DNA of 64,000 nt from Adiantum capillus-veneris (lineage: Eukaryota; Streptophyta; Polypodiopsida; Polypodiales; Pteridaceae), in NCBI GenBank assembly GCA_014529385.2, contig CM043946.1:17007077-17071076 (forward strand), given 5' to 3'. The notes under the pieces are model-generated. The model was not told where the DNA came from, searched no databases, and saw nothing but the letters and a program-made list of their open reading frames with translations. Each line of letters opens with the position of its first letter. Position 1 is the first letter of the stretch. This document shows positions 36,137 to 45,497 of this stretch, in pieces. Both the position numbers and the translations under genes were made by a program.

Positions 36137-38485
36137 ATGGCAGCAGGATCATCAAACCCTTCCGCCACAATGAAGCTATTGTTCATAAAATACCAGTACG
36201 ACAATGAGCAAGGTGCCAAGATCTACAAAGATGGAATGGACCACTATTGTGTAAAGATAGAAGAGAGACCTAGTGAGTTCAAGGACTTAGTGCCTGTGAG
36301 CTATAGCGGAGATAGATATCTAGATGACGAGGGTACCATGTACTTGGTAGTCCTAAACCCTAACATTGTGGACAAGTGGGGATTGATGGGCACCAAAGCC
36401 AAAGTAGATGAAGAACTTGAGGAGAAGGCACCAATAATGAACTTCCCTGATGCGAGGTTAAGAAGAGAGAATGAAACTACAAGGATCAACAGTGATAACA
36501 TCTATGTGGGGCTATACAAATATAATAATGGGGAGCAAGATCTCTATTATAGATGTGAAGAACCCTACACCGGAGTGTTGACAGACCAAAAAAGACTTTA
36601 TGTCTTTACCTACACAGAGGGATCGGAAGTGAAAATTGCCGCTTACGACAAGTATGGCAGGCAATACTCAACAATGGGCAAGAAAGAATTAGAAGGATAT
36701 ACATACTTTGGGGGACCACTACATCAGTATTATGTTACTTCTAGCTCACAAAGACCAGCACCAACAAATGGAGGGCAAAACCCAATGACGACAGGAGGAC
36801 AAAGAACTCAGGCTGATGACTCTTTCAGTCAACCTCAGTACTCCAAGCCCGGACCAATGGGATCATTACATTCCAGAGAGTCAATGGATACGAATCGAGG
36901 TAGTGCAGTTCCAATCCCCACGTATACCACTCCAGGTCTAAGTTTCGAAGCGGAACCATCACATTTACCTCCTAGTAGTAGATTCAGGGCAGGGGAACCG
37001 ACAAGGGTAACCCATGAAGTCCATGATGCTAGAGAAAGCTTTAGCCGGGACACAGGAGCAATGAGATTGGTAGCAGACCATAGACGTATAAGACCATCTC
37101 AAGTAGCGAAGTGTATGCCAAAGAAGTATGGTGGTTCGGGAGATCCGTATGCACATGTGTCACTCTTTAAGCAAGTCTTAAGAGCTGAGCAGATAACAGA
37201 TTTCCATACACAATACGAGGGATTTGGTCTTACTCTAGAAGGTACGGCATTGACATGGTTTCAACCACTGAACATAGGGGGATTCCATGACATTGACCAT
37301 TTGCTAAGAGAGTTTGCTGAGGAATTCTCAAAACGAGGGATTAAGCACAATACGGTCTCACAAATATATGCTTTTAAACAGAGAGAACACGAAAAAGTGA
37401 AGGAAGCTTCACTTCGCTTCAAACAATACATTGAGAGATGTCCAGTACGTGAACGACCACAAGATGACAGACTATCTGTTCTCTTTATTGAGGGACTGAG
37501 AAACGACACTCTCAAGAAGGACTTGCACTTGAAAGCTTGTACAAGTTTCGAGCAAGTAACGAGAGAAGCATTGTACTTAGTGGATAACTGTACGGTTTAT
37601 GGAGAGGTGTCAGTGGATACAGATTTCGCATCCAGTAGCTCTTCCTCTGTAGCGAGCGAGACTACCACTAAAAAGAATGTTCAAACAACAACCATGCCAA
37701 ATGTAGAGCAAATGATAGAAGATGCTCTAAAAAGGATGGCAACATACCAAAAACCATTGCCAAAAACACTGAAATGGTGTGCTATTGAACAAAAATGGAC
37801 AAACCATCCAACAGAGGAGTGCTATTACAACAAAGGGTATGTAAGGGAGTGTCAGTATGCACCTCCTGCTCAATTAGCACCACCTCAAGTACATCCAGTA
37901 CCTCGATACCCAACGGGAAATGTGCCAGGACCTATGGGGATAGAAAGACCGCAACCGGTATTGGGACAACAACCACCTTTACCAGGAGCAAGACCAGTAG
38001 GCATTAGATATGCACCAACCTTAGAGAATCAGGAAGAACAAGCCCTAGTGCCTGTTCAAGCCTATTATGAAGAATCTGGTGCACACATGTCTCCAACTGT
38101 GTATTACCCACCAGAAGAACCCAAACAACCAGAACCATGGGGCATGATTGGGAATGTTGGAATACCAACAGTTACAAGTGCTTCTGATGAAGAGAGGTAC
38201 AATTTGGACGCAAGAACATTGATGTTCATAGCTCATGGAGGGTTAACAGGACAAAGACCATCCTATCCACAAAGGACGAATCTAGTGGGACCAAGACCAA
38301 CACTAGGACCCTGTTACAAGTGTGGAGGTGACCATCTGATGAATGTTTGTCCACATACGGAAATCATTAGAATTAACGCTTATTGCACTGAGTGTGGGGT
38401 TACTCACTTCATTGAGGATTGTTCAAAAAATCCAAACAAAGTGCAAGAATATGCTAGAAACTATTCCTACCAGCAGTGGGTCTGA
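36137..38485 (+). CDS. Element C gag
   Basis: 782 codons, longer than a typical gypsy gag because of an extra N-terminal region of about 260 residues (e.g. YSGDRYLDDEGTMYLVVLNP) that I do not recognise. The retrotransposon gag core lies at about residues 330-500 (KKYGGSGDPYAHVSLFKQVL, then FAEEFSKRGIKHNTVSQIYA). A Pro/Gln-rich segment follows, then two zinc knuckles of spacing C-x2-C-x3-H-x4-C: CYKCGGDHLMNVC and CTECGVTHFIEDC. The frame overlaps the protease-RT frame by about 140 bases in a +1 relation, implying frameshift expression. The ATG is in the context AATATGGCAG. Confidence 0.9.
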   Translation: MAAGSSNPSATMKLLFIKYQYDNEQGAKIYKDGMDHYCVKIEERPSEFKDLVPVSYSGDRYLDDEGTMYLVVLNPNIVDKWGLMGTKAKVDEELEEKAPIMNFPDARLRRENETTRINSDNIYVGLYKYNNGEQDLYYRCEEPYTGVLTDQKRLYVFTYTEGSEVKIAAYDKYGRQYSTMGKKELEGYTYFGGPLHQYYVTSSSQRPAPTNGGQNPMTTGGQRTQADDSFSQPQYSKPGPMGSLHSRESMDTNRGSAVPIPTYTTPGLSFEAEPSHLPPSSRFRAGEPTRVTHEVHDARESFSRDTGAMRLVADHRRIRPSQVAKCMPKKYGGSGDPYAHVSLFKQVLRAEQITDFHTQYEGFGLTLEGTALTWFQPLNIGGFHDIDHLLREFAEEFSKRGIKHNTVSQIYAFKQREHEKVKEASLRFKQYIERCPVRERPQDDRLSVLFIEGLRNDTLKKDLHLKACTSFEQVTREALYLVDNCTVYGEVSVDTDFASSSSSSVASETTTKKNVQTTTMPNVEQMIEDALKRMATYQKPLPKTLKWCAIEQKWTNHPTEECYYNKGYVRECQYAPPAQLAPPQVHPVPRYPTGNVPGPMGIERPQPVLGQQPPLPGARPVGIRYAPTLENQEEQALVPVQAYYEESGAHMSPTVYYPPEEPKQPEPWGMIGNVGIPTVTSASDEERYNLDARTLMFIAHGGLTGQRPSYPQRTNLVGPRPTLGPCYKCGGDHLMNVCPHTEIIRINAYCTECGVTHFIEDCSKNPNKVQEYARNYSYQQWV

Positions 38486-41400
38486 AAATGAAACTCTGAT
38501 ACCAACGCAAGTTGTTACTAGAGCTCAACCTAAGAAAACCACTAGAGAACATGAGAATGGAAAGTTAGCGACTGAAGTGGTTATTCAAGGACCGCGGAGT
38601 CAGAGAAACACATGGAAAGCTAGAAAAGCACGCATGAAGTTGAGAAAAGAACGTGAAGACGCTATTCTAGCTGAGGAACTAAAGCTAACTAAAGATAGAT
38701 TAGAAAAACTTGAGAGTCAAAACGGGAAACGAGAGATGAGCCCGGAAAGAACGAAACAAAAGAGTATCAAAGAAACAACGAGCTTAAGCTCAGGGGGATC
38801 AGTGCTAATCGACAAAGTACACGAACCATTGGACGCACTGGTGAGAGCTTACGAAGCTAGGTTAAAGAACAACCAAACACAAGAACAGAGGTGGATGACA
38901 TACCCAAACGTGGAATTGGAAAAGCAGAGACTTGAAATGTGCCACAGAATGATCGAGACTACACAAGCCTTATTAGAATCACCAAAAGAAACAATGAATT
39001 GTGGAACGAAAAACCCAATTCAGCAAGAGACTATCGTTTCACGGGTAGCTGAAAAGACTCCCAGTGCACAAAAGCTTGAAAATACACACAAGGATGACCA
39101 CATAGTATTGAACACAACCGATCAGGAGATAGAGAGTTTTCATCCAGTCATACAGAGATCTTATGGAAGAGATGAGGATTACAATGAATTTTGGAAACAA
39201 GTGAGAGAGGCAAACTTTGCAAATGAGCTAAGTTGCCAAGATAATCAGACAAATTGGGAAAAGGACATCAGGAATCCTCCCATAGTGGAATTTGAGGCAG
39301 GATCTCAAGTGGACTTGGATCTGCAATCTTACTGGGGAGATGGGGGCTCTGTTAGAACAATGGAGAGCAAACCTCATTCACTAAATACCTTACCTTCATA
39401 CTTAGGAGAGTATGAAGCAAAATCCGAGACTAGAGCACTTCCCTCACGAAGAATATCATCAGAAAAAGTCATGGACTCGCAAGGATTGATAGAGATCTTG
39501 TCAACACCAGTGACATGCACTATCACTCTAGCTGAGCTTTTGAGGCTAAGACCACATATGTGGACCACTGTAGGAAAATGCTTGGAGAAATTTGGGATAA
39601 AAGACCCAACATCGAAACTGCAAGAGGGTATACAAGAGCTGGGAAAACCACAAAAGAAAGCTAAGCATGTACCCTTAAACAAGGTCGGAGAGTATTGTGA
39701 AGGTGAAGAGGGGAATACAACCTTACCAGTGGAATTCCAAGGAGTAAACACGATGGAAATACTAGACAGCGGAGCTGGGGTAGCCATTGCTACAAAAGAA
39801 ATCTGGAAAAAATGGGGGAAACCAGCAATAAGGAAGACTAGGTTGAAACTCCAATTAGCAGATGGACACATGAAGAAACCTATGGGGTTATTAGAGAAAG
39901 TTGTAGTGACTTCTTGCGGCATTGAATACGAACATACTTTTGCTATTGTCGATTTTGGCAAGGAGAATAACTATGATATCATATTGGGAAGACCATTCAT
40001 GAGACAGTTGAAAATGGTCCAGGATTGGGGCTACGATCACATATACCTGAGAAATATGGAAACCACTACACGTGTGAACCTGAAAGACCATAGCTACAAA
40101 GATGTGAACCGAACACCGGTAGAGGATTTTGATTCAGCTACTTTGGCGGGATCCGAATTTCCAGCTTGGTTAGGTAAACCCAAGGAGTTATGGATGTGTG
40201 GAGCCTCGAAATGTGGAAGTATGAAACGAGAAGAATATGTTTTAGAAAGGGCTATCGAAGACGAAACTTATATAGGAGAACCCTTTCCAGAGGACACGCT
40301 TGAACCATTAGAATGGACACACATTCTAGCAACCCTAGATGTTTGTGCAATTCCGGATGGTCCCACAATGAAATTTTGCGACAAGGACGGGTACGACGTG
40401 GTTCCGTACTTCATGTTGAGAACTGTATTCGAAAAAGAAACTGAAAAGAACGATAAACTGGAAAAGGAAGATGAAGAAGAGGTGTTTCACGACATTCCCG
40501 ATCATCCTGAGTGGGGAAATGAAGCAGACAACGAGTCAACGGACAATTCAAGTGGAAATGAAGAAACTATAACGGATGTCCGATTTTATGATTTTCCGAA
40601 CCAAACTAAACAACGCCAGAAACGCTATAGAGCAAAGAGAAAAACAAAGGGGGTTAGAACCAATCTGATGCTTAGAATCAGAGGAAAAAATCAATTCCTA
40701 ATGCTAGTAAAGGCGGAAGATTGTGTTAAGGACAAGATTTCTGGAAGAATGAGAGGCAATGATCAAAAGAGCTTACGAAAAGACAAAAAAGGCTCAAGAA
40801 ATCAAGTTCAAAGGAATGGAACAAAAACAGAAACAGAAAAATCAGAAAAGAACAAGCGCAACAGAGAACAAACGGAGTCCAAGTTAGAATGTAGAAACAA
40901 GTACAGAGAGCTCAAGAAAACACTGAAAGAAGTTTGGACGACAAAAATTGAGAGTGGAGAGGACGAAAACGCCAAAATCAAGGAAAACATGGATGTTCCC
41001 TCTCACTGTAGGAAATTCACAATAGAGGATAGGAAGGTGGTATTAACCCCACCTATTCGAGAGAGGAAGGAGAACGAATCTTATGACGGACCGGAGGATG
41101 CAAAAAAAGTTGATTTAGCAGCTCCAGGTGAGCCACCTAGACCGGTGTACATAGCCACCAATTTGTCTCCAGGCGAGGAAGAGAGACTTTTGAGTCTTCT
41201 CAGAGAGTATAGGGATGTGTTTGCATGGTCTTATAAGGACTTAAAGGGAGTTGACCCATCGATATGCCAACACACAATCCCACTGAAACAAGACGCAAAG
41301 CCTATCAGACAGAGACCATACACATATAATGATACTTTTGCTAAGAGAATCAAAGAAGAGATAGATAAGCTAATGGAAGCTGAATTCATATACGAGATTG

Positions 41401-41936
41401 AACACACCGATTGGGTATCTCCCATTGTGGTAGTACCCAAGAAGAACGGAAAACTCCGAGTGTGTGTCAACTTAAAGAAAGTGAATGCTGCAACAATCAG
41501 GGACAATTATCCCTTGCCGATAACTGATCATGTTCTAGAGCTTGTATCAAGGAAAACAGCATACTCTTTTCTTGCTGGTTTTTCAGGATATAACCAGCTA
41601 GCCATAGCACCAGAAGATCAACATAAAACAGCTTCTGCAACGGAGTGGGAAATTTATGCTTATCGGGTTATGCCTTTTGGTCTAACGAATGCTCCCGCAA
41701 CCTTCCAGAGGCTGATGACGCATGCTTTCAAAGAATACTTATACATGGATGACTTGTGTGTACATTCTCTTCTGAGAGATGAGCATCTAGAACACCTAAG
41801 AAAAGTATTTGAGAAATGTAGGACCTATCGTATTTGTCTCAATCCTGAGAAATGTGTGTTTATGGTCCGACAGGGCAGAATTCTAAGACATATTGTCTCA
41901 CAAAATAGAATATCCACGGATTTAGAGAAGATATAG
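38343..41936 (+). pseudogene. Element C protease and reverse transcriptase
   Basis: 1197 codons. A charged N-terminal region of about 450 residues leads to a retropepsin domain with ILDSGAG (Asp at 39765) and YDIILGRPFM. A long acidic/basic linker follows. RT starts near 41130 (FAWSYKDLKGVDPS, SPIVVVPKKNGKLRVCVNLK, MPFGLTNAPATFQRL). The catalytic box is YMDD (41742-41753), but compared with element A about six residues are missing just before it, between the Phe-Lys-Glu-Tyr-Leu helix and YMDD. A TAG at 41934 ends the frame; RNase H continues in the same frame six bases on. The deletion and the stop make this RT probably inactive. Confidence 0.88.
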
Positions 41937-41942
41937 GTTATA

Positions 41943-42578
41943 GTGGATATGCCTAGACCAACCAATGCGAAACAAGTACAGAGCTTTATGGGACATTGCG
42001 GATATTATAGACGATTCATTTACATGTACGCTATAATAGGCCAACCACTTTACAGGCTAATAGTGAACTTTGAATGGACAGATGAGTGTGAGGAATCGTT
42101 CAAGAAATTGAAAGAGTCACTCATTACTGCTCCAGTCTTGAACTCACCAGATTGGGAGAAGATATTCCATGTGCATATAGATGCTTCGGCATATGCAATA
42201 GGATGCATTCTGGCTCAGCCAGAAGAAGGAAACATGGATTTTCCTATCTGTTACGCCAGTCGACAACTCAACAATGCAGAGAAGAATTACACCACAACAG
42301 AGCGAGAAGGATTAGGAATGATATATGCTGTGAAGAAATTTTGGCATTATCTTCTAGCCAACAAGTTTGTGTTTTTTACGGATCACCAAGCCTTGCTCTA
42401 CCTAGTGAATAAACCATGCAATACCGGGAGAATAGTGAGATGGTTCATTATCTTACTGGAATTCGACTTCACGGTAGTAGTAAAGAAAGTAAAAACACAT
42501 CTTAGAGCTGATCATCTTTCGCGATTGACGAATGGAGAAGACCCTACAGGAGTAGATGACGACATGCCAGACGCGTAA
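41943..42578 (+). pseudogene. Element C RNase H
   Basis: In frame with RT after one TAG. RT connection motifs (SFMGHCGYYRRFIYMYA) lead into RNase H with FHVHIDASAYAIG, ERE in TTTEREGLGM, FTDHQALLYL and RADHLSRL, so the D-E-D-D set is present. It ends with an acidic stretch and TAA. The next about 60 bases are decayed before the integrase zinc region. Confidence 0.85.
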
Positions 42579-42649
42579 CATAGAAATGATACCGAAGTGG
42601 TCTCAATAAGTCGTTAACCTATTAACCTATGGTGGAGAGTTCGATAGAA

Positions 42650-44925
42650 GAGAATACAACCAGAAACATATTGCTATTCAGCAATCCAAGAATCTTCAAT
42701 TGGTTGCAGGAAGGTTGTATCAATTGGGAAATGATCATATTTTATGACTATGCATCAATCCTGAGGAATATAATATATATCTGCGCGAAGCACATGTTCA
42801 GGAATGTGTATTTCATTGTTCAAGAAGGAACACATATAGGAATTTGTTACAATTGGGAGTCTATTGGCCAGGAATGAAAGAAAGCGTACATGAATATGTC
42901 ACTGTATGTATTATATGTTCATCGAAACCGCCAGCAGAGTATTCGACATTATATCAGATAACGATCGCTCCGGAATGGAGTCAGTATATTGTTGAATATC
43001 TCACAAATAGAACTTTCCCAGAAGGAACGTCAAAAGCTCGTCAGAAATCTGTAGAGACAGAAGCTAGAGATTACACTTTCATAGGAGATCAACTCTATAA
43101 GAGAGGTAAAGACAACCAGCTTAGGATTTGCGCATCAGAGTCTGAGTATGTGATAATCCTGGAGCAAGATCATGGAGGAGTAGGTGGAGGCCATTTCTCA
43201 GGTGATAAGACAGCAAAACTTGTCTTAGCCGCAGGAATATGGTGGCCAACATTACATATGGACGCTGAGGAATACGTTATATGGTGTGATGACTGTCAGC
43301 GGACCAAAATACCACTTAAAAGAGATGATATGCCGCTTAGAACAATGATGGGGGCAAGAGCTTTTGCAAAATGGGGGATTGATTATGTCGGACCCATTTC
43401 ACCTCCTGCATATAAGACTCATGCACAATACATCATTGTGGCTACAGACTATCTAACAAAGTGGGTCAAAGCAAAGGCAACTCAAAAAGCAGATGCCAGG
43501 ACCACGGCACAATTTCTGTATGAATACGTCTTTGTACGATATGGATTGCCAATAGAAATTGTGAGTGATCGAGGCACACATTTTATAAATGAAGTGATAA
43601 AGATCCTTCTAGATGATTTCATGGTAATCCATAGGAAATCAGCCCCGTATCATCCACAAGCAAACGGACAAGCTGAAGCAACAAACAAAACCATATGCAC
43701 GGTCCTTACGAAGATTGTATCTGAGTCGAGAACTGACTGGGACCAGAAGTTGCATTCAACATTATGGGCATATAGGGTAGCATATAAAACATCAATAGGA
43801 ATGACCCCATATAACATGGTTTTTGGGCTAAATGCTATCTTACCAATAGAATTCTTGATTTCAATCTTAATGGTGGCTAAGGATCTAGAGTGGACAGGAC
43901 ACGAGCTTTCTGATAGAATAGATGACCTGGAAAAGCTAGACGAGCTTCGCCTAAAAGCAGTAGCTTCTATCTACGCTCAAAAAAGGCGACAAAAAGAATT
44001 TTTTGATAAGCATGTGCGGACTAAAGAGTTTAAGGTTGGGGACTATGTCCTAGTTTACACTCTGAAACAACATGCTAAGAAGCTTAAAAAGCGAGGGATG
44101 GGACCTCTGGTGATTAAAGATCTATCACCAAGTGGAGCCGTCAAGCTTGCTACATTAGACAGAGAAGAAATGCCCAATTGGATTAGTGGATGCAGAGTGA
44201 AAAAGTATCTTTTGCCGCTAACCCAAGACATGCTTTTCAAAATACATCAAGAAAAGCTGCGTGTCCAGAAAAAGAAAAAGATTGTGGAGGAAGCGCAAGC
44301 CGAGGCGAAGGAAAGAATGGAGAAAAGAAGACTACTGCGTCAGAAACAGCACAATGAAGGAGCAATACGAATAAACGCAGTCAGTATAACAGAAATGGAT
44401 AATGACAAAGAAGAACCCATCATTGAATGCAAAGTAGGAACCAACCAAATCAAAGCCAGAGCACTATTGGATTCAGGAGCTCAAACTAACCTACTTTCAC
44501 TCAGCTTGTATAGACAATTGACAAATGACACTAAATTACAAACTGCCAAGCAAGAGTTAAAGAGTTACTCTGAGAATTCAATCAAAACTGTCGGATACAC
44601 AGTTTTACATATACAGATTAACCAGTATGTGTATCCTCATATGTTTTACGTGGTTGAAGACCAAGCTACACAACATCCATTATTGCTAGGACAACCATGG
44701 CAGAAGCAATACAATGCAATGATTGACTGGATTCTAAATCAGTGCTTATCAAATACGAAGGTGAAAGTCAATCAGTTAAGTTCACCAAAGGAGCAGAGCC
44801 AACTCCAAAGGAAGAATCCAAGCACAAAGGTAAACAACAACCAGAGAAAAAGAAGAAGCAATGGCAACCAAAAGTTTCTATACAACTGGATTGCTCTTCG
44901 ACGAGGAACTCTCAACAGTGGATAA
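42650..44925 (+). pseudogene. Element C integrase with doubled zinc module
   Basis: The open frame runs from about 42747, with one TGA at about 42744 inside the first module. First zinc module: LVAGRLYQLGNDHIL, then EAHVQECVFHC, LLQLGVYWPGM and CIICSS. Second module, about 270 bases later: LYKRGKDNQLRICASESEY, GGHFSGDK, LVLAAGIWWPTLHMD and CDDCQ. Both keep the order Leu-Tyr-x2-Gly, His, His, Trp-Pro, C-x2-C. The catalytic core has Asp (KWGIDYVGP), Asp (IVSDRGTHF) and Glu (HPQANGQAEATNK). A C-terminal VGDYVLVYTL / RGMGPLVI module follows, then a coiled-coil-like basic segment and a second protease domain. Retroelement integrases normally have one zinc module. Confidence 0.85.
44395..44735 (+). 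other. Second aspartic-protease domain after integrase (C)
   Basis: Part of the integrase frame. It has EPIIECKVGTNQIKARALLD, then the active-site motif LLDSGAQTNLLS (Asp at 44470), and HPLLLGQPWQ about 70 residues later followed by MIDW. This is the retropepsin layout (D-S-G, then hydrophobic-hydrophobic-G). C already has a protease upstream of RT (Asp at 39765), so it encodes two. Both keep D-S-G. Either may be active; a domain captured from another element's gag-protease is an alternative. Confidence 0.8.
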
Positions 44926-45497
44926 GGAAGACAAGCAAAAATATAACAGCTCAACCTTGGGAAAAAACGGAGTCAAAGTTGGTATGGAGACCAAAAAAGG
45001 TTGTGACAGAGGAAACAAAGGTGGAAAACAGAGTCTTCAATACCAGACAACAGAGTGATTCCAAACAATCAAGGACAGTGAAACAGATCTGGATTCCAAA
45101 GAAGTTCATGACGGCACAAAGCTATAGCAAGCAAATTTGGATCCCAAAGATTTGTAAACAGGAACTCCCTTCAGTACAATCCACGAAAACTCCTAGGTAT
45201 TTCAAGGCGAGGAAATCAACACACAGAACAAAGCAGGTTTGGGTCGCAAAGAGTTTGTGGCAAGCACAAGCAAAGTGGAAGCAGATTTGGATTGTGAAAA
45301 AAGACAACAAGGTAAAGAAGAATCCATCTACTGATTCTACTACCGAAGTGCCAAAACCAACCCAAAACCCGACCACCAATCCTTCAATCAAACAAAGAGC
45401 AGCTTTATTGGAAAGACTGTTGTATCATCGCTCTACAATTGCATTGGGAACTGATGACCAAAACAGCTACAATGTTTCACCCACAAACACTTCATAG
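44742..45497 (+). CDS. Lys/Trp-repeat tail of element C pol
   Basis: 251 codons, shifted by one base from the integrase-protease frame. The sequence LIKYEGESQSVKF looks like the natural continuation of the protease C-terminus, so a single indel near 44735 probably split one protein. It is very basic and contains five imperfect repeats with consensus K-[QL]-[IV]-W-[IVR]-[PAV]-K: KLVWRPKK, KQIWIPKK, KQIWIPK, KQVWVAK and KQIWIVKK. Function unknown; a basic tryptophan repeat could bind nucleic acid or another protein. It ends before the second non-coding block. Confidence 0.6.
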   Translation: MLIKYEGESQSVKFTKGAEPTPKEESKHKGKQQPEKKKKQWQPKVSIQLDCSSTRNSQQWIRKTSKNITAQPWEKTESKLVWRPKKVVTEETKVENRVFNTRQQSDSKQSRTVKQIWIPKKFMTAQSYSKQIWIPKICKQELPSVQSTKTPRYFKARKSTHRTKQVWVAKSLWQAQAKWKQIWIVKKDNKVKKNPSTDSTTEVPKPTQNPTTNPSIKQRAALLERLLYHRSTIALGTDDQNSYNVSPTNTS

